Assembly: GCA_902787555.1 (NCBI GenBank)
Contig: CADAGO010000022.1
Coordinates: 1-55,028 of the forward strand
Direction: 5' to 3'
From: an uncultured Bacteroidales bacterium
Lineage (GTDB): Bacteria > Bacteroidota > Bacteroidia > Bacteroidales > Bacteroidaceae
Length of the DNA: 55,028 nucleotides
This document shows positions 1-8,568 of the stretch, one piece after another; within the stretch, counting starts at the first letter, position 1; the number at the start of each line of letters is the position of its first letter. A program made the position numbers and the translations under genes. Below the pieces are notes generated by a model. The model saw only the letters and a list, made by a program, of their open reading frames with translations. It did not search any database and was not told the DNA's origin.

Positions 1-3000
1 AGCATTAGCCTCGTTGTTGTTGAGCTGCAGACCGTTGATTGCAGTGATTGAACCGTCTGGCTCTTCAATGAATACGCGTGCACCTTCAGCAGGAACCTCA
101 ATGAAGTGGATGTAAGCACGGAATGCCTTCAGAGTGAGAGCTGTAGACTCAGTGTACTTACGTGCATCATACCAAGCACCCTTAGTCATGTACCACATAT
201 CCTGTCCGAAGATTGGAGTCTTGGCCATGAATGTACCGATGAACTCGTTACCTGCTGCGTCAGTGATAGCATTGTTCTTAGCCTCTGGCCATGCCTCAAT
301 GTTGACATTGTGGAATGTAACCTGGTTGAAGTTCGTCTTAGCAATACCTTCGTCATCAGTAGTCTTGATGATGAATGGAGTGTAAGCTGGGATGCTGCCA
401 GAAGAGATAACCTGGAAGTGTACCTCACCCGGAGTAGTTCCAGCCTCGTTGAGAACGTCAACAGCAGCATAGCCGAACGCGTCACTTACCTCCTTAACGG
501 TTGTTGCGAATGGCAGAGCGATTACGTTCCAAGTGCCGGCGTTGATCTTGCGGTCAGCGAATGTTACGTCAACATTCTTCAATTCCTCAGTAATCCAGTC
601 TTCGTTGTCAGCGATGATGATAGCCTCGGCAGAGATGATCTCGAGTTCTGCTGGAGCTTCAACGAGAGTGTAGTTGTCGATAACATCCTCAGCAACTGCG
701 AGTACGAGACCTTCCTTGTATACGCCTGGGTCACCAGTTACCTTACCGTCAGCGTCAACAAGACCTGGAGCGTCTACGTAGAAGAATTCCTCGTCACCTT
801 CTGCGATACCCTCAGCAGTGAATGCGGTCTCGTCGAGAGTCTTGCCCTGCTGTACCTTCTGAGCGGTCAGAGTATAAGTAACCTCAGCTGGAACGATGTT
901 GTAAGTACCGAGGATAGGAGTGATGTCGTAGTTCTCAAGCTCACCTTCGAGGGCGATGTTGTACTCACCTACGTTCACTGCATTACCGTCAGCAACTGTA
1001 GCAGTAACCTTGCCTACGAGGATAGCAGCTGTGTCGTCGAACTTCAGACCTTCAACAGCGATCATGTCCTCGATGTAGTCTTCTGTAATCTCGATTTCAG
1101 CTGGCTTACCGTCATAAGGCTTATCCTGAGCCTTGATAGATACGATGAGAGGAGCCTTGGTGATTTCCATGTCGACAGTACCGAATACTACGTTTGCGTA
1201 GTTGCCGAATACCTTGGCATCCTTCTTAGCTACGAGCTGGTAAGCATCCTTCTGGGTGCCGACGTTCTCGTCATAGTCGTTCTTCTTCAGCTCAACGCCT
1301 GCCTTGATAGCAGCTACGTCTTCTTCAGCTGCACCTTCGACAACGAGTTCAGGAACTGAAACGACTGCAGCATCACCGTAAACCTTAGTGAACTTGAAGC
1401 CTTCAGCTACGTTGATAGTAACCTCGTCCTCAGCTTGTGTGATAGTCAGCGTACCGTCGATGGTAGCAGTAATCTGATAGTTAACAGATGCACCGTCGAA
1501 TGCGTCCTTGTCAACCTTGATAGTATAAGTACCTACCTTAGCGTCTGAAGGATCAACAATCAGGTAGTCAGCAACGTCGCCTGCAAGCTCGATCTTGTCA
1601 TTTGCAAGAACGCCGTTGTAAACGAATTCACCAACCTCTGCGCCTTCAAGACCAGCCTTGCCGTTGTAAGCCTTCGTTACGTCCGGAGCAGTTACGATAA
1701 CTGGGAGAGTAGCGATTGTTACTTCAACAGATGCTGGAGCTAGAGCTGCGTGGTTGTCGTCACCGTCAACCTTGTACCATACTTTGTATGTACCTGCATC
1801 CTTACCTACTGGCAATTCTTCAGCATAGGTCTCACCGTCAAGACTGTAAACCATAGTACCGAATGAAGGTTCACCACCTGCTTCAATCAGAGTCTGCTCA
1901 GCAGCAGTGTACTTCAGGCCTTCGATAGCCTTAGGAGCCTCAGCTGTGATAGCAGCCTGAACGATAGTTACTTTGTACACAGCCTCGCCAGTGTAGTTGC
2001 CCTTACCAGTGTAAGTCAATGTGTATTCACCTACGTTAGTCAAGCCTTCTGGATCGATTGCAAGCTCATAGTCCTTATCAGCCTCAAGTTCAGTCTCACC
2101 GTCGAACAGAACGAGTTCTTCATCTGTAAGAACTGGCTCACCAGTGTAAGTCTTCTCGATTTCGGTTTCCTCGCCGAATGCAGCAAGAACAGGAGTCCAT
2201 GCCTTAGGAGCGATAGTGTTCTTGATCTCAACTGGCTCAGTGTCGTTGTGGTTCTTGTCACCTGCAACCTTAAAGAATACTGAGTATTCAGCAGCGTCAG
2301 TGCCTGTAGGAACAGTTTCAGCATATGTACCTTCCTTCTCTGTAGCGAACTGGATTGTACCGTATTCGTTGATCATCTCACCTTCAGTTACGAGAGCCTG
2401 TGCCTCACCTGAGAATACGAGATCTGGAACAGCTGTAGGAGCTGTGTAGTCTGTACCCTCAACGAGGTCAGCCTTGTTGATCTGAATCAGACCTGTACCT
2501 GAGAACTTGATGTTGTAGTTCTCAACACCTTCTTCTTCCCAAGTGATAACCATCTGGGTGAAGTTGTAGGTGCCGGCGTCGGTTACATCCTTCAACTCTT
2601 CTGGGAGAGAGAGTGTGAATGGAGGCTCATACTCGTCTTCTGCCTGAAGTTCGCCGTACATAGAACCCTGAAGCTTGTCAACCTGCTCTGCTGTCAGCTT
2701 CTCACCGTCCCAAGTCTTTTCAACGTTAGCAAGGGCGAATGTGAGAACAACAGGATGGATTTCTACTGTGATATTCTCAACTGTAGCTGGCTTGTGGTTG
2801 TCGTCTGGAGTGTAAGTAGTTACAATTTCATACTTACCGACATTCTTAGCAACAGGAATGTCCTCAGATTCCTCACCGCCGTTAACAGCGTAAGTTACCT
2901 TACCGTCTTCCGGAACTACTGCACCGGCTGAGAGCAATGCCTGCTCAAGACCGTTGTAAGTCAGGTTCTTAGCGAATGTAGGAGCTGTGATTTCAGATTC

Positions 3001-5982
3001 AGCCTTAGCAATCTCAAACTCAGCGGTAGCCTCAGCAGCTGCCCATTCTGGAGTCTCAGCAACGCTTGCCTTAACGATGTAGCTACCAGCCTGGTCGTTT
3101 ACGATTTCTGAGTAAGTGCCGAATACTTCTGGCTCTTCTGCAGTAGCGTAAGTGATTGTAGGTTCACCTGCAGCAGCGAATGTAGCTGTAGTTACAGGAT
3201 CATTAGCTGGCTCGCCGTAAGTCCAGTCTTCGATTTCTACAGTAACTGCGTTCTCAGCCTGAGAAACTGTGAACGTCTTAGCTACACCGTCAGTAGGAGT
3301 AGTGTAGTTACCGATACCTTCGAATGTGTAAGTGTAGTCACCTGCCATAGTCATCTCTGCAGGAGGAGTAACTGTATAGTCAACATCCTTCTCGAGGTCA
3401 GAAACAACCTCAACTCTTGCTAACCAGTCTTCACCGTCATATACAGCTGATTCTGGATCGAATGCAAAGTCGTCAGCAGAGATCTCCTTTGGAGCGATAG
3501 TGATCTTTGCTACAGCAGTACCAGTGTAGTTCTTCTTACCAGTGAATGTGAATGTGTACTCACCAGCGTTAACCATTTTTGTAACTTCTGCACCGTCGAA
3601 CTCAACCTTAGTCTCCTCGAAGTCAGCTGCAGTGATGATGTTAGGATCACCGTCAACAGCTGTAACAGTTACAGCAGACTTCTGGTCTTCGCCGTTGTAA
3701 ACGAGGTCGTCTGGAGCAAGTGTGAAGAATCCGTCTGCAAGAGCCTTAGGAGCGATTTCAACATCGATGCTCTTAACACCTTCAGTGTACTCATAGAATC
3801 TTTCCTCGCTGTCGGCAGCGTCGTCAAGCTCTACCTTATAATATACTGTGTAAGTACCAGCGTCCTTGCCTACGAGTGCTGTCAGGCCTTCAGCGAAGTC
3901 TTTATCCTCACTCAGGCTGTAAACGATCTTACCCTTTTCAGGAGCAATAGTAGCAGCAGTTGCAACCAGAGCCTGGTCTTCACCATTGTATTCAAGGCCT
4001 GTCTCGCCAACAGGATCAGTAATCACAACAGGAATAGCTGCGATATTCAATGTAGCATTTACAGGGTTGCTGAGCAGAACTGCCTCATAGTTTTTATCTG
4101 CAATAACGCTCAACTGAACTGTGTTTCCACCGACATTGAGGTTATTGATGTCAAGGTCAGTCTGAACAAGTCCGTTCATGATTTCTTCCTCGTTTCCTGC
4201 GTCAGCTGCAGCGAATTCTGAATAGTCTGGCTCGAGGAAGTCAGCTGCAGTAAGGATGAATTTGCCAGTCTCAAAGTCATAGACATCAGTAATCACCTTG
4301 TCGAGGGTCTTAGTACCCATGTGGAGCTTGATCTTAGAGATCTTAACAGTACCGATAGTCTGCTTTGTTACTTCATTGTAGTTGTCTGTTCCAGCTACAG
4401 TGTAGGATACCTCATACACGCCTACTTCCATAGCCTTGACATCGGCTGCTGCGACGTCAGTAAGGAATGCTTCACCATCTTTTGTAACAGAGTAAGAAAC
4501 AACGCCTTCGTCAGTTCCGAAGCCCTTAGCTTCAACTGGTGTCTTGAGAAGAGGTTGCTCTGTTCCGTCATAAGGGAAGTCGGCAACCACTTCTGGTGTA
4601 TTGAGAGTCCAGTCAGCCTTAGCAATCTTAACTGTAACTTCACCCTCGAAGATAGGAGAATTGAAGTTATCCTTGTCAGTAGGTTCTACTTTCAGAGTAA
4701 TCTTATACTCACCGACATTCTTACCCTTAGGTAATTTATAATCATTAGTGTAGTCTGTGCCGTCCAAAGTGTAAGTTGAAGTGAATGCAGTGAATGCAGC
4801 ACCGTTCCAGTTCATCTTGTAGCCCTGCTTCAGGAGCTGCTGGTCTGCACCGTTGTATACAAGATTAGCAAAGCCTTCTGGAGTGAATTCGATATCCTCA
4901 ACAGTTGCCTTCGCGATGTTAACTGTCTGAGCATCTGTGATCATACCGATATGGTTATCATCACCGGTAATCGCAACCTGAACCTTATAAGCACCTGCGT
5001 TAGTACCTTCAGCAGTAGCACCAAGAACAGGTGACTCCTCCTCATATTGAACGGAATACTCAACTTTACCATTAGGAGCAGTAGCAGTACGATCAATACC
5101 GCCTGTCCAAGTAATGCCTGTTACAAGGTTTTGTGCAGAACCGTTATAAATCAGACCTTCTGCGTATGTAACAGTGAAGTCATCTGCAGTGATTTGGCGC
5201 CTAGCGATTTCGATACCACCTACACCGACTTCAGTCCACATACCGTCATTGGTGTAATATACGCCATCCTTCAGGATCTTGTAGTACACATAGTATGTAC
5301 CAGCATCCTTTCCTGTTGGGATTGTAGTTGTAGCAGCAAGTTCTTCCTCAGCTGTTGGCAAAGCATGAGTAGTCTTTACGACATACTTAACACCACTTTG
5401 AACATAGTTAGCGCAGAATTGCGTACCTGCGGTAATCAGGTCCTGGTCTTTGTCGTTATATACCAAACCGTCTATTTTAGCCGGGCCGTTTAAATAGTAA
5501 GGCATATCAGAAACAGCTGGCTTCTCAATCGTAACCGTACCTGCATTTTTCCAGGTACCTGTCTGGTAATCGTCAGAAGTGCTGTTATTGTCTCTCATCA
5601 AGCGGTACCATACTGTGTAGGTACCTACGGCAGTTCCTGTGACCTCTGCGATATCATATGTACCATGCACCGCTGGAGTAATAGGATCAAAGAACCAACC
5701 AGAACCACTGTTTGCATTCGATGGGGATGTAGGAGATACATAGTACTGAATACCTGCTTTGTCATCAGTGTAGAAAGTATCCCACCAATCAGTACCAGTA
5801 CCCCAATTTCCACCTGCATAGCTAGTCTGGTAGCCAGATGGGGTTTCAGCCGCAGTCGCAATCAGCGCTTTTGGATTACCATCCCATGTGATAGGACCAT
5901 CTACCAATTTTGGCGCCGTCTGTGCCCACCCTGCTAATGGCAAGAGTGTCAGCACAAGCAATAAAAGAAAACTTTTCTTCAT
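1..5982 (-). CDS. Giant repeat-built secreted protein A (partial, 3' end outside window)
   Basis: The frame is open from the ATG at 5982 to the window edge, 1994 codons without a stop, so the C-terminus is missing, probably by only a few residues judging from its paralogue. Residues 1-20 form a signal peptide ending LAGWA. The body is a chain of roughly 75-90-residue beta-rich repeats, each with a YNG/YDG-like turn, an AGTY or AGDY stretch and an exit strand like VTIxKA. This is the pattern of MBG/YGX-type Ig-like repeats in bacterial surface proteins. From about residue 1790 a distinct end module begins (DRKINAGTWNVIALPF, later WYMTKG and WYDARKY). It is paralogous to the + gene at 8557-14763, and the last 120 bp visible are almost identical. 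A consensus promoter at 6321-6352 points at it. Role inferred: a phase-variable stalk or adhesin at the cell surface. No ligand can be named. Confidence 0.85.
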   Translation of the reverse strand, partial: MKKSFLLLLVLTLLPLAGWAQTAPKLVDGPITWDGNPKALIATAAETPSGYQTSYAGGNWGTGTDWWDTFYTDDKAGIQYYVSPTSPSNANSGSGWFFDPITPAVHGTYDIAEVTGTAVGTYTVWYRLMRDNNSTSDDYQTGTWKNAGTVTIEKPAVSDMPYYLNGPAKIDGLVYNDKDQDLITAGTQFCANYVQSGVKYVVKTTHALPTAEEELAATTTIPTGKDAGTYYVYYKILKDGVYYTNDGMWTEVGVGGIEIARRQITADDFTVTYAEGLIYNGSAQNLVTGITWTGGIDRTATAPNGKVEYSVQYEEESPVLGATAEGTNAGAYKVQVAITGDDNHIGMITDAQTVNIAKATVEDIEFTPEGFANLVYNGADQQLLKQGYKMNWNGAAFTAFTSTYTLDGTDYTNDYKLPKGKNVGEYKITLKVEPTDKDNFNSPIFEGEVTVKIAKADWTLNTPEVVADFPYDGTEQPLLKTPVEAKGFGTDEGVVSYSVTKDGEAFLTDVAAADVKAMEVGVYEVSYTVAGTDNYNEVTKQTIGTVKISKIKLHMGTKTLDKVITDVYDFETGKFILTAADFLEPDYSEFAAADAGNEEEIMNGLVQTDLDINNLNVGGNTVQLSVIADKNYEAVLLSNPVNATLNIAAIPVVITDPVGETGLEYNGEDQALVATAATIAPEKGKIVYSLSEDKDFAEGLTALVGKDAGTYTVYYKVELDDAADSEERFYEYTEGVKSIDVEIAPKALADGFFTLAPDDLVYNGEDQKSAVTVTAVDGDPNIITAADFEETKVEFDGAEVTKMVNAGEYTFTFTGKKNYTGTAVAKITIAPKEISADDFAFDPESAVYDGEDWLARVEVVSDLEKDVDYTVTPPAEMTMAGDYTYTFEGIGNYTTPTDGVAKTFTVSQAENAVTVEIEDWTYGEPANDPVTTATFAAAGEPTITYATAEEPEVFGTYSEIVNDQAGSYIVKASVAETPEWAAAEATAEFEIAKAESEITAPTFAKNLTYNGLEQALLSAGAVVPEDGKVTYAVNGGEESEDIPVAKNVGKYEIVTTYTPDDNHKPATVENITVEIHPVVLTFALANVEKTWDGEKLTAEQVDKLQGSMYGELQAEDEYEPPFTLSLPEELKDVTDAGTYNFTQMVITWEEEGVENYNIKFSGTGLIQINKADLVEGTDYTAPTAVPDLVFSGEAQALVTEGEMINEYGTIQFATEKEGTYAETVPTGTDAAEYSVFFKVAGDKNHNDTEPVEIKNTIAPKAWTPVLAAFGEETEIEKTYTGEPVLTDEELVLFDGETELEADKDYELAIDPEGLTNVGEYTLTYTGKGNYTGEAVYKVTIVQAAITAEAPKAIEGLKYTAAEQTLIEAGGEPSFGTMVYSLDGETYAEELPVGKDAGTYKVWYKVDGDDNHAALAPASVEVTIATLPVIVTAPDVTKAYNGKAGLEGAEVGEFVYNGVLANDKIELAGDVADYLIVDPSDAKVGTYTIKVDKDAFDGASVNYQITATIDGTLTITQAEDEVTINVAEGFKFTKVYGDAAVVSVPELVVEGAAEEDVAAIKAGVELKKNDYDENVGTQKDAYQLVAKKDAKVFGNYANVVFGTVDMEITKAPLIVSIKAQDKPYDGKPAEIEITEDYIEDMIAVEGLKFDDTAAILVGKVTATVADGNAVNVGEYNIALEGELENYDITPILGTYNIVPAEVTYTLTAQKVQQGKTLDETAFTAEGIAEGDEEFFYVDAPGLVDADGKVTGDPGVYKEGLVLAVAEDVIDNYTLVEAPAELEIISAEAIIIADNEDWITEELKNVDVTFADRKINAGTWNVIALPFATTVKEVSDAFGYAAVDVLNEAGTTPGEVHFQVISSGSIPAYTPFIIKTTDDEGIAKTNFNQVTFHNVNIEAWPEAKNNAITDAAGNEFIGTFMAKTPIFGQDMWYMTKGAWYDARKYTESTALTLKAFRAYIHFIEVPAEGARVFIEEPDGSITAINGLQLNNNEANA

Positions 5983-6029
5983 AAGCTTAAAAATTTAGAT
6001 TAATAAAAATGTTAATTAAAAAATTTGTT
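5971..6029. repeat. Outer inverted repeat, left arm (start codon and leader of giant gene A)
   Basis: These 59 bp match the reverse complement of 8509-8568 (60 bp) with a single one-base indel in an A run. The repeat covers the first four codons and the AT-rich leader of giant gene A. Weaker similarity continues outward from the gene (CTTTTTCTAA, then TAGAAGCA) to about 6077. It may be shared ancestry of the two leaders rather than a recombination site. Confidence 0.85.
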
Positions 6030-6116
6030 TACTGATTTTATCTTTGTATATCAACTTTTTCTAACTCAATAGAAGCATTGAACTACAGACATAGCGCAGT
6101 GGTCTCAAAACTTCGA

Positions 6117-6137
6117 TCTCCTGCGCGGGAGTTACAT
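6117..6137. repeat. Inner inverted repeat, left arm (candidate inversion site)
   Basis: This 21-bp element matches the reverse complement of 8404-8424 at 20 positions, including an uninterrupted 17-bp core CTGCGCGGGAGTTACAT at 6121-6137. The surrounding bases do not match, so the core stands out as a discrete short site. The left copy also has internal dyad symmetry (CTCC...GGAG), as expected for a recombinase crossover site. It lies in the untranslated leader of giant gene A, between the gene and its promoter. Confidence 0.65.
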
Positions 6138-6320
6138 TCATTCTTAATTCTTTCTTTCTCTTTTGTCATTGTTTTTAAAGATGGATTATTAAGTAAATTT
6201 ATCTGCAGCTCTCTGCTTTCGCAGGTTGAACTGGGATGATGCCACGAATTCCGGCATTTTTGCATGCCAAATTGGTGTTCCGACACATCGAAAGACACCT
6301 ATTCACGGTAAAATCCGCGG

Positions 6321-6352
6321 CAAAGTTATGTTATTTTTGTAAAACGTGCAAA
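6321..6352 (-). promoter_or_regulatory. Consensus Bacteroidales promoter facing giant gene A
   Basis: On the minus strand, TTTG (6349-6352) is followed after 20 bp by TAACTTTG (6321-6328). This is a full match to the Bacteroidetes -33/-7 consensus TTTG and TAnnTTTG. It lies inside the inner inverted repeats and reads leftwards, giving a leader of about 330 nt for the gene starting at 5982. I found no equivalent motif at the right end of the segment (8140-8556) facing the + gene at 8557. Confidence 0.7.
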
Positions 6353-6471
6353 TTTTTTTCACTATTTTTTTCATTTTATAGTGTTTTTCTATGTTTTTTA
6401 CATAAAATAACACGTAATTTGGCATTTTTAGGCATTAGTTGTGTAAAATTGAGGGTAAGAGGTAATAATAA

Positions 6472-6527
6472 TGGTTATTGGTTATAGGTTATAGGTTATT
6501 GGCTATGGGTTAATGGTTATTGGTGGT
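6472..6527. repeat. Degenerate GGTTAT(T/A) simple repeat
   Basis: A run of GGTTATTG, GGTTATAG and GGTTAATG units. A similar run on the opposite strand (AACCTATA units) is at 6854-6905 and overlaps the recombinase stop codon. These two low-complexity arrays bracket the 3' flank of the recombinase gene. Confidence 0.6.
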
Positions 6528-6619
6528 TCCTATTATATATAATAAATAAGGAACGCGCGCGTGCACACGAAAAGCGCGGTTAAGGCTTGGATAAAGCAAT
6601 AACTACAACCCGTCGTTAG

Positions 6620-6650
6620 GTGCTCGGTAAGTGCTCGGTGAGTGCTCGGT
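6620..6650. repeat. Three GTGCTCGGT direct repeats at an 11-bp period
   Basis: GTGCTCGGT occurs at 6620-6628, 6631-6639 and 6642-6650, exactly one helical turn apart, in the untranslated part of the putative invertible segment. Copies on the same face of the helix are typical of cooperative protein-binding sites. No binding protein can be identified from the sequence. Confidence 0.7.
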
Positions 6651-6695
6651 GGATCCTTTGTATTTCGCCCGGCTTCAGAACCCCCCAAAAACCGT

Positions 6696-6749
6696 GAGTT
6701 AACTCAAAATGCGTTTTGAGTTAACTCAAACGATGATTTGAGTTAACTC
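6696..6749. repeat. Three GAGTTAACTC palindromes at a 22-bp period
   Basis: The perfect 10-bp palindrome GAGTTAACTC occurs at 6696-6705, 6718-6727 and 6740-6749, exactly 22 bp apart (about two helical turns). The first two copies with the AAAATGCGTTTT between them also form a perfect 14-bp-arm inverted repeat with a TGCG loop. It lies about 150 bp past the recombinase stop codon. Either it is a multi-site operator or recombination accessory site, or the hairpin acts as a terminator of the recombinase transcript, which is followed on that strand by a short T run. Confidence 0.7.
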
Positions 6750-6899
6750 AGCGTTTTTTACCCCCCTATTTTGAATGACTTGTAGAGACCTGTTTTATTT
6801 ATCTAATTCGCGCTTTACGATGTTTCCCGAATAAATAAGTTTTTGCCTAAGAGTTAACCATTAGCTTCTAACCTATAAACCTATAAACCTACAAACCTA

Positions 6900-7943
6900 C
6901 TAACCTTCCAGGAGGCCGATCATCTCGTAGTTGCACTGATCGATGATAGAACTGTCGAGCGCTTTGAGATAGACCTCAGTTGTCTGTTCATTGGTGTGTC
7001 CCATCGCATGACTGATAACACTGACTGGAATTTTGTGTTCGCGGGCAATGGTTGCCCAAGAGTGTCGTGCGCAGTACATGGTGAGGTTCTGACGGATGCC
7101 AGCCTTCTTGGCAATGCTTTTCAGCATGCGGTTCACACGGCATTGTACCACGCGGTACTGATTGCGCATGGTGTCGCTCTCAGTATGGATGATGGGCAGC
7201 AGGTAGGGTGTGGATGAGGGATGTAGGTCAACGATGCGCTGCATCACCGTCTCCCATCTCACGGCGAGCATCTGCCCGGTCTTGTGACGAATATATACCA
7301 AGATGCCGTCTCGCACGTCATCTTTCTTCAGATAGGCCAGATCGACGAACGACATTCCGCGTGTGTAGAAACTGAACAAGAACAAATCGCGTGCAAATCG
7401 TTCATGACGACTCGTCAACTCGAGGTTTTTGATGCGTCTCAGTTCCTCGAGGCTCAGGGCACGCTTTGCTGTAGTCTGCGTACCAGTGAAGACATGCCTG
7501 AATGGTTGGATGTCATCGCATAATCCCTGCTCTACTGCCCTGTGGTACACCGCTCGGATGATACGCATATAGAAGGATATGGTGTTCATCGAGAGTCCCT
7601 GCACACGTAGAAATGCCTGTAACGCCTCCATCATCGTGCTGTCGATCTCTGTTGGCAGAAGGTCCTGTCCGTTCAGAAACGAACGCATCTTGTTGCAAGC
7701 CGCCTGGTAGGTCTCGCTCGTTCGCAGGTTGCCGTTCGCCTTCAGGCGCTGAATCTGCTGGTCGAATAACTGTAGGAACCCAACAGAGACTTCATCATTT
7801 GGCAGTTGATTGGGGGGGGCTTCACGCTGCAGCACGCTCTGCTCGGTACCTTGTTCCGAATAAATACAAATACTGATGCTCTCTCCTCGCATCAAAGACT
7901 CTACCTGTTGCGATGACAACAGGATATTAATACTAGTTTCCAT
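6900..7943 (-). CDS. Tyrosine-type site-specific recombinase (putative invertase)
   Basis: A 347-aa tyrosine recombinase with an N-terminal arm (1-60), a SAM-like core-binding domain (about 60-155) and a catalytic domain (about 165-335). Catalytic residues visible are Arg195 in FYTRGMS, Lys221 in RHKTGQ, Arg293 in YCARHSWAT, His316 in HAMGHT and the nucleophile Tyr325 in VYLKAL. The usual His of the HxxR box is Tyr290, a substitution I recall as common in Bacteroidales integrases. The ATG at 7941-7943 is the only start that keeps the whole arm. A run of eight C (coding strand, 7812-7819) falls in codons 42-44, so slippage there would truncate the protein. It sits between two head-to-head giant genes and inside inverted repeats, with no excisionase, relaxase or phage genes nearby. 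I infer local DNA inversion rather than mobility. Confidence 0.9.
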   Translation of the reverse strand: METSINILLSSQQVESLMRGESISICIYSEQGTEQSVLQREAPPNQLPNDEVSVGFLQLFDQQIQRLKANGNLRTSETYQAACNKMRSFLNGQDLLPTEIDSTMMEALQAFLRVQGLSMNTISFYMRIIRAVYHRAVEQGLCDDIQPFRHVFTGTQTTAKRALSLEELRRIKNLELTSRHERFARDLFLFSFYTRGMSFVDLAYLKKDDVRDGILVYIRHKTGQMLAVRWETVMQRIVDLHPSSTPYLLPIIHTESDTMRNQYRVVQCRVNRMLKSIAKKAGIRQNLTMYCARHSWATIAREHKIPVSVISHAMGHTNEQTTEVYLKALDSSIIDQCNYEMIGLLEG

Positions 7944-8403
7944 ACAAAGTAGATAAAATCATGACATTTAGACTTTAGACGTTAGAAAACAAGGAAGGTA
8001 AAAGACATAAATGTCCTTCGTTTTCAATCGTATTCAATCCTAAACCGCAAAAAACATCGAATTCATCGGCAATTTAAAGCGTCAGCAGACAGCAAATCTT
8101 TCCAAATCTATATCGGTGGCAGCACGGATTATTTACTTATCTATATTGTTTTTGCGAGGTATGGAATTCGACAAACGGAGACTATTTATATCAATATTTA
8201 TTTGATATTTTAGAAAGTAATAAGCAATGCTGCTTACATTAGGGCAAAATCTAAAATATTCCGATAAAATGGAGAATAATTGCGGATATATCGAGATTAT
8301 AATTCAATTATTATAGTGAATTCTCGGCGAACGTTTTGCACGTCTATTAAGTTAATTTTCTGCTTGGAATTTAGAATTTGCAAAGTCAGCAATCGTAGAA
8401 ACG
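7944..8403. other. Non-coding right part of the putative invertible segment
   Basis: These 460 bp separate the recombinase start from the right inner repeat. I see no credible gene. On the plus strand there is no TTTG-N20-TAnnTTTG promoter facing the gene at 8557. The nearest resemblance is a badly spaced TAGAATTTG at 8372-8380. The recombinase itself has only a poor -7 match (CTACTTTG) immediately before its ATG. Confidence 0.6.
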
Positions 8404-8424
8404 ATGTAACTCCCGCGCAGAAGA
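8404..8424. repeat. Inner inverted repeat, right arm (candidate inversion site)
   Basis: Reverse-complement partner of 6117-6137 (20 of 21 identical, with 17 consecutive matches at 8404-8420). Further dyad symmetry surrounds it: GTAACTC, ten bases, GAGTT. The distance between the two inner arms is 2266 bp, all of which would flip on recombination. Confidence 0.65.
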
Positions 8425-8508
8425 GTTGTACTTAGTTGCGGCTACAGTCTGCTTTTAGTGCTCTGCTTCTATGAATTAGAAAAAGTGAACATACAGAATA
8501 AATGAATG

Positions 8509-8568
8509 AACAAATTTTTTAATTAACATTTTTATTAATCTAAATTTTTTAAGCTTATGAAGAAAAGT
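8509..8568. repeat. Outer inverted repeat, right arm (leader and start codon of giant gene B)
   Basis: These 60 bp are the reverse complement of 5971-6029 apart from one extra T in a homopolymer. They include the ATG at 8557 and the first four codons. Because both giant genes share this leader, either transcript would start translation in the same context. Confidence 0.85.

Noticed and set aside
106-1359. A 417-codon open frame on the plus strand, and similar minus-strand frames at 13732-14637
   Set aside because: Antisense shadows of the two giant genes. They have equivalent sequences because the giants are paralogues, and they lack signals of their own.
6088-6137. tRNA-like words (TAGCGCAGTGGTC and CTTCGATC) next to the left inner repeat, suggesting a tRNA attachment-site remnant
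   Set aside because: No cloverleaf can be drawn: there is no acceptor stem, anticodon arm or CCA end, and the right copy of the repeat lacks these words.
6236-6487. 83-codon plus-strand frame inside the putative invertible segment
   Set aside because: It overlaps the promoter region, has low-complexity composition and shows no recognisable protein features.
6900-7943. Integrase as a sign of a prophage or integrative element
   Set aside because: No phage, relaxase, excisionase or conjugation genes and no attachment-site pair around it. The inverted-repeat setting fits a DNA invertase better.
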